This document shows positions 32,551 through 40,878 of a stretch of DNA of 64,000 bases, piece after piece. The notes beneath the pieces were generated by a model, which saw only the letters and a list, made by a program, of their open reading frames with translations, did not search any database and was not told the DNA's origin. The translations under genes were made by a program, and so were the position numbers. Within the stretch, counting starts at the first letter, position 1. The number at the start of each line of letters is the position of its first letter. Origin of the DNA: Tenacibaculum haliotis (GTDB lineage Bacteria; Bacteroidota; Bacteroidia; Flavobacteriales; Flavobacteriaceae); the NCBI RefSeq assembly GCF_025215075.1, contig NZ_JAOBTH010000021.1, positions 133 to 64,132 of the forward strand, read 5' to 3'.

Positions 32551-33795
32551 ATGAAAAAACAATTATTATTAACATGTGCTTTAAGTGCAGCATTATTTTT
32601 AGGAAACACAACCGAAACTAATGCGCAATTTGGTAAATTATTAAAAAAAGTAAGTTCTAAAAAGAGCAGTAAAAAATCTTCTAGATCAACGAGATCTTCG
32701 AAAAAATCTAAAACAGCAGGGTCATCATCAGGTACTTTTAGTCATTTAAATAGTGTGAATGATGAAATGGGATTAAGTGGCGAATACTACGGTTTAATAG
32801 ATAAAAGTACATTTGGTATTAAGTTTGTAAAAGAAGATGGTGGGAAAATTGTGAATGAATTACATTACTGGGAAAAAAAAAGTGAGAAACCACAATTAAA
32901 AATGAACTTTAAAGAAAGTTATTTTAACAAAAAACAAGTTAAAATGTTTTTTGAATGGGTTTCTACAGGAGCAAAATCATACATTGAAGTATTCGAAATA
33001 GCCCCAGGCGTTATAGCACAAACACAACAAACAAGTAGGTCTTTAAATAAATATGAAGAATCGGTTCCATTAGATTCTAAAAGAACTGTAATTGAGGTAA
33101 TGGCTAAAAACAAAGCAGACTTAGATACTTGGGATATTGAAACAGCACAAGCTAAAATAGATATGATGATTAGCGACTTAAATTCGTTAAAAGTAGCGAA
33201 AACAAAAAAGAAATTAATGCGTTTTGATACGTATAAAAATTACCATGGTAAAGTGGCTTTTGCAAAAGCAACACATTACTTAAAGAGTTCAAAGGCAAAC
33301 CAACCAGTAGAAAAAGCTGCTAATTTTATTACTAAGCAAGAGCTAGGTTCTACTGTAGCATTTAAACCTTATTTTGATATGCCATTGTCAATATCTCACC
33401 CAGGTTCTTGGTTTAATATTACTTATGAAATGGCAGGAGTAACAACAGATAGAGAAGTTTTAAGAAGAAAAAGTACAAAATATTCTAAAAACATACCTCA
33501 ATTAGATGATTATGAAAATGACTTTTACTTCCATTATCCAAAAGTAACTATTAATCGTTCTAATAATTTAGCTGATTATGCTTTTTTAGAATTGTTAAGA
33601 CAAACACAAGATAAATTACAACAAGGAAAAACATATGATTTAAAAGTTACTGTTTGGGCTCATAAAGACGGGCAAAATATTGATCCAGTAGCAAAAGGTA
33701 CTATTCAATTAGAATATACTGCAAACACAGAAAAATTATTGTTAGATCCAGTTAAGGGGTGGATCACAGTTTTAGAAGATTATTTAGATGAATAA
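32551..33795 (+). CDS. Secreted protein with Ser/Lys-rich N-terminal segment
   Basis: The 414-residue protein has a signal peptide ending in ETNAQ. A strongly basic low-complexity stretch follows (KKVSSKKSSKKSSRSTRSSK, then KSKTAGSSSG, about 35-65). A large domain of unknown family comes next, with LNSVNDEMGLSGEYYG and FHYPKVTINRSNN among its features. The basic stretch could bind acidic glycans, DNA or the cell surface. It is in an operon with the glycine-rich protein and under GGAA promoter 5. Confidence 0.85.
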   Translation: MKKQLLLTCALSAALFLGNTTETNAQFGKLLKKVSSKKSSKKSSRSTRSSKKSKTAGSSSGTFSHLNSVNDEMGLSGEYYGLIDKSTFGIKFVKEDGGKIVNELHYWEKKSEKPQLKMNFKESYFNKKQVKMFFEWVSTGAKSYIEVFEIAPGVIAQTQQTSRSLNKYEESVPLDSKRTVIEVMAKNKADLDTWDIETAQAKIDMMISDLNSLKVAKTKKKLMRFDTYKNYHGKVAFAKATHYLKSSKANQPVEKAANFITKQELGSTVAFKPYFDMPLSISHPGSWFNITYEMAGVTTDREVLRRKSTKYSKNIPQLDDYENDFYFHYPKVTINRSNNLADYAFLELLRQTQDKLQQGKTYDLKVTVWAHKDGQNIDPVAKGTIQLEYTANTEKLLLDPVKGWITVLEDYLDE

Positions 33796-33875
33796 GACTT
33801 TTTATTGTTTGATTCAAGTAAAAAGGATCATGATTTAAAAAGGATTACTTAAATAAAAATATCTTTGATTATTTG

Positions 33876-33912
33876 AAACCGAATTGTTTAAAAGCAATTC
33901 GGTTTTTTTTAT
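33876..33912 (+). terminator. Terminator of the secreted-protein operon
   Basis: AAACCGAATTG and CAATTCGGTTT are perfect 11-bp arms with an 8-nt loop, followed by TTTTTAT. Confidence 0.88.
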
Positions 33913-33957
33913 AATAAGGGTTCATCAAAAGTCGGGGACTTTACTTATTTTTGAAGC

Positions 33958-34485
33958 ATGAAATTTCATAAATTTAATTTTTTTAGATATACTTATTGTG
34001 AATTTGAATCTCAGTCAATAGATTTTTTTAAAGATAAATCTGCTCACTATCAAAGTAAATCGGGGAGTTTATATTTTTACACAGATGCTGGAGTTTTTCG
34101 TTATTCAAATCATTGGGGAAGGGTTGCTAATTGTCGTTGGAAAATTAAAGGAATTGAAACATATAAAAGTCAAAATTATTACGTAGGTTTTGCAAAATGG
34201 AATGATTTTTATCCATTAAACAATACCGATAAAGTATTTTACTTAGAAGTAGATTTTTTACTAAAACAAGCGAAAGTTAAACGATTAAAAAATAAAGTAA
34301 AAAAAGAAGTTTTTTTAATGACTTTAACTTTAGCTCATCAACGGTTAAAACAAATTCAAACATTGTTTAACGAATATAAATGGGCAAAATATTTTGAAGA
34401 AGATATTGAAGTATTAAGGAAAATATTAATCACAAATTTAATCAATACAAATAAACCGATACAGCAATTAAAAAGAGAATTGTAA
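33958..34485 (+). CDS. Hypothetical cytosolic protein
   Basis: The 175-residue basic protein is aromatic-rich in its first half (FFRYTYCEFESQSIDFF, YHQ-type SLYFYTDAGVFRYSNHWGRV) and helical in the second half. The motif HWGRVANCRWKI is conspicuous. No signal peptide and no TM are seen. I recognise no family. It ends 1 bp from the convergent gene at 34487 and stands alone after the preceding terminator. Confidence 0.75.
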   Translation: MKFHKFNFFRYTYCEFESQSIDFFKDKSAHYQSKSGSLYFYTDAGVFRYSNHWGRVANCRWKIKGIETYKSQNYYVGFAKWNDFYPLNNTDKVFYLEVDFLLKQAKVKRLKNKVKKEVFLMTLTLAHQRLKQIQTLFNEYKWAKYFEEDIEVLRKILITNLINTNKPIQQLKREL

Positions 34486-34486
34486 A

Positions 34487-34912
34487 TTAATAGTTTTTAT
34501 TAACTCCTAAACTAAAACCAAAACGAATTTCGTTTTCACTTCCTAATCTGTGAATAGCTATTTTACCCAAAGAAACTTTTCCGAATTCGTTGTTGGTAAT
34601 TTCTTCATCATTTAAAAACAATTTCCCGTTAAATTGATTTTTGGTATTGTATTCACTTTTATCCAACTTGTTTTGATACACATTGATAGATAAAATAGCA
34701 TCTTTATCTGTATAGCCACAAAATACACCATATTTATCCCAAAACATATAGTTATTAGATTTTTGAAGCTCTCTATCTGGTTTTCCTAATACAGTAATTA
34801 AAGTAGCATAATCGGTCGGAAAAGTAATTGGTTTTTCGTTAACTACAATAACATCAGTATCGCATTTAATAACTAAACCTTTCACTTTTTTCTTTCTTAA
34901 AAAATTAAACAT
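34487..34912 (-). CDS. Hypothetical protein
   Basis: The 141-residue protein begins with a basic MFNFLRKKKVKG and continues with TLITVLGKPDRELQKSNNYM, FWDKYGVFCGYTD and a C-terminal GSENEIRFGFSLG. The pattern resembles a widespread uncharacterised family that I cannot name with certainty. No export signal. Convergent with the preceding gene and divergent from the NADH dehydrogenase gene. Confidence 0.75.
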   Translation of the reverse strand: MFNFLRKKKVKGLVIKCDTDVIVVNEKPITFPTDYATLITVLGKPDRELQKSNNYMFWDKYGVFCGYTDKDAILSINVYQNKLDKSEYNTKNQFNGKLFLNDEEITNNEFGKVSLGKIAIHRLGSENEIRFGFSLGVNKNY

Positions 34913-35019
34913 AGTAGCGTATTTTTATAAAGGGATAGTTGTGTTAACTTGTAAGCAAATTTAAAGAATAAAATCTAATTTTTAGTTAAATTTGTTGTTC
35001 TGAAATAAAATAATTCAAA

Positions 35020-36324
35020 ATGAATATACCTCAAACAAGTTTTCCTAGAATTGTAATTATTGGTGGAGGATTTGCAGGTTTAGCTGCTGCAAGAGGATTA
35101 GAAGAACAAGAACTTCAAGTCGTTTTAATAGACAAACATAACTACCATACTTTTCAACCATTATTATACCAAGTTGCCACTGGTGGGTTAGAGCCAGATA
35201 GTATTGCTTTTCCGTTACGGAAGCGTTTTAATGATGTTGAAAATTTCTTTTTCCGCTTGGCGGAAGTTACCAATATTAATGCGGATCAAAATATAATTGA
35301 AACAACTATTGGTAATTTAGTGTACGATGAGTTGATAATAGCAACAGGATCTACCACAAATTTTTTCGGAAATACAAATATCAAAAAGTATGCGATGGAA
35401 ATGAAATCGGTTCCACAAGCATTAAATATCCGTAGTTTGGTGTTAGAAAATTTTGAAGAAGCATTATTAGAAACCGATTTAGAAAAACGAAGAGCTTTAA
35501 TGAATTTTGTCATTGTTGGCGGAGGGCCAACAGGTGTGGAATTAGCAGGTGCATTGGCAGAAATGAAAAAAGGAATTCTACCTAAAGATTATCCTGATTT
35601 AGATATCCGATTGATGAAAATTAATTTGATTCAAAGTTCTGGCGAATTATTAAAAGGAATGAGTGCTAAAGCATCAGAAAAAGCCGAGGATTTCTTAATA
35701 AAGTTAGGCGTTGATGTTTGGAAAGATCTTCGAGTTTTAGATTATAACGGAACCACGGTAACAACAAATGGTCACGATAATTTTAATGCAGAAACGGTAA
35801 TTTGGGCTGCAGGAGTAAAAGGAGGTGCTATTAATGGTTTACAGCAAGAATGTTTAGTTGAAAGAGCAAACCGATTTAAGGTTGATGAATATAACAAGGT
35901 AATAGGTTATAAAAATGTGTATGCGGTAGGAGATGTAGCTTGTATGCAAACGGAAGATAATAAACATGGGCACCCAATGATGGCGCAACCAGCCATTCAG
36001 CAAGGAACTTTATTGGCTAAAAATGTTTTAGCAAAATTTAAAGGAAAAAAACTTAAAGCTTTTAAATATAATGATAAAGGAGCGATGGCAACTATTGGGC
36101 GAAATAAAGCGGTAGTAGATTTACCAAGATTAAAATTTCAAGGAGTTTTTGCATGGTTTGTTTGGATGTTTGTGCATTTATTCTCTTTAATAGGTTTTAG
36201 AAATAAAGTAATTGTATTTATGAATTGGATGTATAATTATATTCGTTTTGATAGAGAAACGAGGTTAATTATTCGTCCGTATAAAAACAAAAATAAATAT
36301 TCATTTAATAAAGAAAATGGCTAA
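35020..36324 (+). CDS. ndh: Type II NADH dehydrogenase (NDH-2)
   Basis: The 434-residue FAD-dependent, non-proton-pumping NADH:quinone oxidoreductase has the FAD fold in IVIIGGGFAGLAAARGL, the NDH-2 signature NYHTFQPLLYQVATGGLEP, the NADH fold in FVIVGGGPTGVELAGALAEM, and YAVGDVACM. The C-terminal hydrophobic FAWFVWMFVHLFSLIGFRNK anchors it to the inner membrane. It overlaps the next small gene by 8 bp. Confidence 0.94.
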   Translation: MNIPQTSFPRIVIIGGGFAGLAAARGLEEQELQVVLIDKHNYHTFQPLLYQVATGGLEPDSIAFPLRKRFNDVENFFFRLAEVTNINADQNIIETTIGNLVYDELIIATGSTTNFFGNTNIKKYAMEMKSVPQALNIRSLVLENFEEALLETDLEKRRALMNFVIVGGGPTGVELAGALAEMKKGILPKDYPDLDIRLMKINLIQSSGELLKGMSAKASEKAEDFLIKLGVDVWKDLRVLDYNGTTVTTNGHDNFNAETVIWAAGVKGGAINGLQQECLVERANRFKVDEYNKVIGYKNVYAVGDVACMQTEDNKHGHPMMAQPAIQQGTLLAKNVLAKFKGKKLKAFKYNDKGAMATIGRNKAVVDLPRLKFQGVFAWFVWMFVHLFSLIGFRNKVIVFMNWMYNYIRFDRETRLIIRPYKNKNKYSFNKENG

Positions 36325-36628
36325 AATATCTAGAAGTATTAAGTGTAGTAAATGTGAGGTTTTTACTTCGGATGCTGATTATTGTAAAAGCTGTGGAGAA
36401 TTAATATCACATAAAAAAAAGGTAGAAATAAAAATAGAAAAGCAAAAACAAGAACGTGTAGTTGAAGCGCAGCATGAAATTGATAATCCCAATTTAGCCG
36501 AACGTTTAAAACAACATCCTTTTTTTTTATATAAAATTATTGGCTGGATTTTATATTCTGCTTTTTTATTAGTGAGTATAATCGGTGGAGCTTTGGCTTG
36601 GTTTGTAACAATGGTAGCCGCTGGGTAG
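36317..36628 (+). CDS. Zinc-ribbon membrane protein
   Basis: The 103-residue protein has an N-terminal zinc ribbon with Cys10-x-x-Cys13 and Cys23-x-x-Cys26, a charged helix, then one or two hydrophobic segments (IIGWILYSAFLLVSIIGGAL). No family is recognised. The 8-bp overlap with ndh and 1-bp gap to the next gene show translational coupling, so it may serve NDH-2 assembly or regulation; this is inference. Confidence 0.8.
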   Translation: MAKISRSIKCSKCEVFTSDADYCKSCGELISHKKKVEIKIEKQKQERVVEAQHEIDNPNLAERLKQHPFFLYKIIGWILYSAFLLVSIIGGALAWFVTMVAAG

Positions 36629-36629
36629 C

Positions 36630-36986
36630 ATGAAAAAAGTACTACCTATTTACTTTATATTTTCATTGTTTTTAGGAACAATTGTATATTTTGCTCAAAA
36701 ACTAAATTTTAATTTGCCAAAAATTATTCAATTTTATTTGAATGATTTTTTAATAATTCCAATTATTTTAATAGGTAGTTTATTTATTTTAAGATGGAGT
36801 AAGCAAAATAAAAAGTATCAAATTCCTCTTTGGATTGTTTTATATATTTGTAGTTTATACGCATTATTATATGAATATTTTTTGCCTAAATTCCACCCGA
36901 GATATACTGCCGATATACTAGATGTATTTTTATATTTTATAAGTGGTTTTATATTTTTAATCCTTCAAAAAAATAATAAAAATTAA
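36630..36986 (+). CDS. Small membrane protein (four TM segments)
   Basis: The 118-residue, very hydrophobic protein has about four segments: YFIFSLFLGTIVYFA, FLIIPIILIGSLFIL, IPLWIVLYICSLYALLYEYF and IFLYFISG-type YFISGFIFLILQ. No family is recognised. It lies in the ndh operon, 1 bp after the zinc-ribbon gene and 2 bp before the AraC gene. Confidence 0.75.
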   Translation: MKKVLPIYFIFSLFLGTIVYFAQKLNFNLPKIIQFYLNDFLIIPIILIGSLFILRWSKQNKKYQIPLWIVLYICSLYALLYEYFLPKFHPRYTADILDVFLYFISGFIFLILQKNNKN

Positions 36987-36988
36987 AA

Positions 36989-37909
36989 ATGTCTTCTAAA
37001 AAAATAACATCAAAAACAGTTATAAGAATAAGTAAAGCAATTGCTTATATTGAAGAGCATTTACATGAAAAATTAACTTTAGAAGACGTTGCCTTAAAAG
37101 CATATTTTTCTAGATTTCATTTTCATCGACTTTTTTTGACAGTAACAGGAGAAACCTTAAATAATTTTATAACTAGAAAGCGGATAGAAAAAGCAGCATC
37201 ATTTTTATTGCATCAAAAAGAACTATCTATAACTTTAGTTGCAGAAAAAGTAGGGTTTGCAAGTTTATCTTCATTTTCAAGAACATTTAAGAAATTTTAT
37301 GGAATGAGCCCTGTTGAATTCAAAAAAGAAAGTGAATATAAATTTAGTGAAATATCTAAATCAGAAAGCAAGAACGGACAAGTAACAACATCTTTTGAAC
37401 AGTATATTTGTAATGTTAATAATTCTTTAAATTGGTTAAAAATGAATGCAACTACTGAAGTTAAAATTGTACCTGAATTGCAGCTAGCATATATAAGTCA
37501 TCAAGGAAAGATGGATTTAATCGAAGGTGTTTATAAGAGGTTAATGCAATGGGCTTTTCCGAAAGGCTTAATGCAACAAAAAGATTTGCGAATGGTAACA
37601 ATTTATCATGACAGCCCAAAAATTACTGACGAAGATAAAATACGTATGAGTGCTTGTATGACATTAAATGGGTTAGTGAAAACGGATGGTGAAGTAAATT
37701 TAAGAACGTTACCTAAAACTAAATGTATTGTTTCTCATTTAGAAATTAATATATCTGAGTTTCAAAAAGCATGGGAAAATAACTTTGTGTGGATGAGTGA
37801 ACATGGTTTTAAAAAAGCCGATCAAGATCCTTTTGGAATTTATTATAACAACCCTGAAGAGCATCCCGAAGGAAAATGTATTGTAGATATTTGTATTCCT
37901 ATTCAATAA
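36989..37909 (+). CDS. AraC-family regulator with GyrI-like effector domain
   Basis: The 306-residue protein has an N-terminal AraC double helix-turn-helix (about 12-112; YIEEHLHEKLTLEDVALKAY, then FSRTFKKFYGMSPVEFKK). The C-terminal GyrI-like small-molecule-binding domain (about 150-305) shows LAYISHQGKMDLIEG and the ending HPEGKCIVDICIPI. This N-HTH/C-GyrI arrangement is the Rob/SoxS-like or BltR-like sensor type that recognises amphipathic or toxic compounds. It closes the ndh operon and may control it. Confidence 0.93.
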   Translation: MSSKKITSKTVIRISKAIAYIEEHLHEKLTLEDVALKAYFSRFHFHRLFLTVTGETLNNFITRKRIEKAASFLLHQKELSITLVAEKVGFASLSSFSRTFKKFYGMSPVEFKKESEYKFSEISKSESKNGQVTTSFEQYICNVNNSLNWLKMNATTEVKIVPELQLAYISHQGKMDLIEGVYKRLMQWAFPKGLMQQKDLRMVTIYHDSPKITDEDKIRMSACMTLNGLVKTDGEVNLRTLPKTKCIVSHLEINISEFQKAWENNFVWMSEHGFKKADQDPFGIYYNNPEEHPEGKCIVDICIPIQ

Positions 37910-37945
37910 AAAAAAGGTTGTCTGTTTTACCAGCAACCTTTTTTT
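37908..37945. terminator. Bidirectional terminator between convergent genes
   Basis: GGTTG (37916-37920) pairs with CAACC (37934-37938), extended by A-tract and T-tract on either side. It serves the AraC gene (plus) and the reductase gene (minus). Confidence 0.85.
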
Positions 37946-38454
37946 TAGAGTAGACATCTAAAAGTATCAATGTTATTTTTAGCTTCTAAAGTAATTTCAG
38001 AACCATCTTTGGTAAACCACGTATGCGTGTCGCCAAGGTAATTCATGCCTAAATAATTGGCACTTTCTATAAAAGGCATGGTAAATCCATTTTTTAAATC
38101 ATTTTCGCCAGAATTACTAATCATAGCCATATTTTTACCTCTCATTAACCTTCCTAAATCTTTTTTATAATGTAATAAGTCAGACATTCTGTCAAAAAAT
38201 GTCTTTAAAATTCCACTCATGCTATACCAATAAACAGGTGTAGCAAATATTATAGTATCGTATTTTTGTATAATAGTTTCCATTAACGGAATAAAATCGT
38301 CATTTGCATTGCTAAAATCATATTCGAAATCACCAATATTTTTAGTTTTTAAATCGATAATATCAAAATCATTATTTTTATTTAAATATTGAATAATCGT
38401 ATTTGTATTTCCGTTGCTTTTCGAGCTTCCTTGTATAATTACTCTTGTGTTCAT
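37945..38454 (-). CDS. Flavodoxin-fold NAD(P)H-dependent FMN reductase
   Basis: The 169-residue protein shows an N-terminal FMN phosphate loop (VIIQGSSKSNGNTNTI) and the isoalloxazine-binding ATPVYWYSMSGILKTFFDR. This places it in the NADPH-dependent FMN reductase/iron-sulfur flavoprotein-like group. No cysteine cluster is seen, so it is a plain flavin reductase or quinone reductase type. Substrate unknown. Its stop shares the bidirectional terminator. Confidence 0.9.
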   Translation of the reverse strand: MNTRVIIQGSSKSNGNTNTIIQYLNKNNDFDIIDLKTKNIGDFEYDFSNANDDFIPLMETIIQKYDTIIFATPVYWYSMSGILKTFFDRMSDLLHYKKDLGRLMRGKNMAMISNSGENDLKNGFTMPFIESANYLGMNYLGDTHTWFTKDGSEITLEAKNNIDTFRCLL

Positions 38455-38601
38455 CTGTATTTTTATTTAGAAGATAAATTTCTGAAATTTAATTAGAACA
38501 ACATTTAATCTTTAATCGTAAAAATTGATAATTCCCAAGGGAAAATCAATACAAAAAGGAGATTTTTTTTGTATTTTTATGCTACTAATTCACTATTGTA
38601 A

Positions 38602-39456
38602 ATGAATACAAACACCTATAAGTTTTCGAACGCAACAACATTGAGTAATTTCAGAACGAAAGAAGTGGATGAAGACGCCAAAAAGAAGCTTAAAAAAATA
38701 CGAAAAGAGATTAGTGAGTTACAAGATACTATGTATGCCGAAGGTAAGTATAGTATGTTAATTTGCTTACAAGGAATGGATACTTCGGGTAAAGATAGCT
38801 TAATTCGTGAGGTGTTTAAAGATGTAAATGCACGTGGAGTAGTGGTGCATAGTTTTAAAGTGCCTACAGATTTAGAGTTGAAACATGATTTTTTGTGGCG
38901 CCATTATATCGCGTTACCAGCAAAAGGTAAAATAGGTGTTTTTAATAGAACACATTACGAAAATGTGTTGGTAACAAGAGTGCATCCCGAGTATATTTTA
39001 GGTGAAAATATACCCACAGTTAAAAGTTTAGAAGATTTAAATGATACTTTTTACCATGATAGAATGGAAAGAATCAATCAATTTGAAAAGCACATTTCAG
39101 ATAGCGGAACCATTATTTTAAAATTCTTTTTAAATGTATCTAAAGAAGAACAAAAAAACAGATTGTTACGTCGTTTAAATATTCCAGAGAAAAACTGGAA
39201 ATTTTCTTCTGGCGATTTAAAAGAACGTAAGTTGTGGAGTAAATATCAAGAATGTTATGTAGATTTATTAAACAGAACTAATACAGATTATGCACCTTGG
39301 TATGTAGTGCCTGCAGATGATAAACCAACGGCGAGATATATTGTAGGAAAAACAATTAGCGAAACGTTAAAAAAGTACGGTTTTAAAGAACCTACATTAG
39401 CGCAAAAAGATTTAGATAAATTAGACGAGTTTAAAGCTCAGTTAAATAACGAATAA
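38602..39456 (+). CDS. ppk2: Polyphosphate kinase 2
   Basis: The 284-residue P-loop kinase transfers phosphate from polyphosphate to nucleoside mono- or diphosphates. Walker A is in LQGMDTSGKDSLIREVF. The lid and Walker B region is VHSFKVPTDLELKHDFLWRH and IGVFNRTHYENVLVTRVHP, the classic PPK2 blocks. Single-domain length fits class I or III; I cannot decide nucleotide preference by reading. Confidence 0.93.
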   Translation: MNTNTYKFSNATTLSNFRTKEVDEDAKKKLKKIRKEISELQDTMYAEGKYSMLICLQGMDTSGKDSLIREVFKDVNARGVVVHSFKVPTDLELKHDFLWRHYIALPAKGKIGVFNRTHYENVLVTRVHPEYILGENIPTVKSLEDLNDTFYHDRMERINQFEKHISDSGTIILKFFLNVSKEEQKNRLLRRLNIPEKNWKFSSGDLKERKLWSKYQECYVDLLNRTNTDYAPWYVVPADDKPTARYIVGKTISETLKKYGFKEPTLAQKDLDKLDEFKAQLNNE

Positions 39457-39470
39457 TTGCCAAAAAAAAG

Positions 39471-40298
39471 ATGGAATTAAACTTAACAAAACCAATTATA
39501 TTTTTCGATTTAGAAACAACAGGAATCAATATTGCGAAAGATAGAGTGGTAGAAATATCAATATTAAAAGTATTTCCAAACGGAAATAAAGAAAGTAAAA
39601 CATGGTTGGTAAATCCTGAGGTAGCAATACCAAAAGAATCATCAGAAATTCACGGAATTACTGATGAAAAAGTTGCCAACGAGCCAACTTTTAAAGAATT
39701 AGCTGTTAGTATAAACGAAATGATTGCAGGTTGTGATTTAGCAGGTTTTAATTCAAACAGATTTGATATTCCGGTTTTAGCAGAAGAATTAATGCGTGCA
39801 GGGATTGATTTTGATATGAATGATCGTAAAGCAGTTGATGTTCAGGTTATTTTTCACAAAAAAGAACAACGTACTTTAAGTGCAGGATATCAGTTTTACT
39901 GTGGCAAAGAATTAATTGGTGCGCATGGCGCAGAAGCCGATACCAATGCTACCTACGAAATTTTATTAGCACAGCTAGATAAGTATGAAGATATTGAGAA
40001 TACTGTTGATGCTTTAAGTGAATATTCAACACATGGTAAACGAGCAGATTTTGCAGGTTTTATTTTGATGAATGATAAAGACGAAGAAATTTTCTCTTTC
40101 GGAAAATATAAAGGAAGAACAGTAGAAGAAGTGTTTAAAGAAAACCCAGGGTACAATTCATGGATTCAGAATGCTGATTTTCCGTTGTACACCAAAAAAG
40201 TATTACGCGAAATTAAAGAGCGAATGGCAGTACCTAAAAAGAAAATGACCGACGGAGAAAAGTTAGAAGCTTTACAACAAAAGTTTAATTTAAGATAA
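39471..40298 (+). CDS. DnaQ-like 3'-5' exonuclease
   Basis: The 275-residue DEDDh exonuclease has ExoI IIFFDLETTGINIAKD (Asp and Glu), ExoII GFNSNRFDIPVLAEEL and ExoIII with HGAEADTNATYE. A C-terminal DUF3820-like block (FSFGKYKGRTVEEVFKENPG) follows. It resembles Pol III epsilon or RNase T-like stand-alone nucleases. It is 14 bp downstream of ppk2, probably co-transcribed. Confidence 0.92.
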   Translation: MELNLTKPIIFFDLETTGINIAKDRVVEISILKVFPNGNKESKTWLVNPEVAIPKESSEIHGITDEKVANEPTFKELAVSINEMIAGCDLAGFNSNRFDIPVLAEELMRAGIDFDMNDRKAVDVQVIFHKKEQRTLSAGYQFYCGKELIGAHGAEADTNATYEILLAQLDKYEDIENTVDALSEYSTHGKRADFAGFILMNDKDEEIFSFGKYKGRTVEEVFKENPGYNSWIQNADFPLYTKKVLREIKERMAVPKKKMTDGEKLEALQQKFNLR

Positions 40299-40334
40299 TT
40301 TTTTACTTTAGAGATTATAAAAAAAGAATAAAAA

Positions 40335-40820
40335 ATGTTTACAGAATATAATAATTTACCAACAAATTCAAGAGTTTGGATTTATCAAGCAGACAGAGAA
40401 TTTAGTATCGAAGAAGTAGAATACATTTGTGCTAAAACCATACTTTTTATTGATAATTGGACACGTCATGGAGATGATTTAAAAGGATCATTTACTATAA
40501 AATATAACCAGTTTTTAATATTGGGTGTAGATGAAGGTTTTAATGATGTATCAGGATGTTCAATAGATTCTTCAGTTCATTTTGTACAAGAATTAGAAAA
40601 AGAATTAAGAATCGATTTAATGAATAAAATGAACGTTTCTTTTAAAGATGGTGACAATATTAATGTTGTTAAATTATCCGATTTTCAGCAATTAGCAAAA
40701 GATAAAAAGATAACATCAAAAACTATCGTATTTAATAATATGGTAGATACCAAGGAAGATTTTGAAACTAACTGGGAAGTTACTGCCGATAAAAGTTGGC
40801 ACAAACGATTTTTGGTATAA
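40335..40820 (+). CDS. Conserved flavobacterial protein of unknown function
   Basis: The 161-residue cytosolic protein shows NLPTNSRVWIYQADREFS, ILFIDNWTRHGDDLKGSF and a C-terminal NWEVTADKSWHKRFL. Homologues are often named ABC transporter ATPase in databases, but no Walker A, Walker B or signature motif is present, so that name is not supported. It is 36 bp after the exonuclease gene. Function unknown. Confidence 0.85.
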   Translation: MFTEYNNLPTNSRVWIYQADREFSIEEVEYICAKTILFIDNWTRHGDDLKGSFTIKYNQFLILGVDEGFNDVSGCSIDSSVHFVQELEKELRIDLMNKMNVSFKDGDNINVVKLSDFQQLAKDKKITSKTIVFNNMVDTKEDFETNWEVTADKSWHKRFLV

Positions 40821-40878
40821 CAATTGATTTTAATTATTGTGTAACGCAATAAAAGTGTAGAAAAAGAAGGAAAAAAAC

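Noticed and set aside
40335..40820. ABC transporter ATPase
   Set aside because: A common database name for this family, but Walker A, Walker B and signature motifs are all absent.
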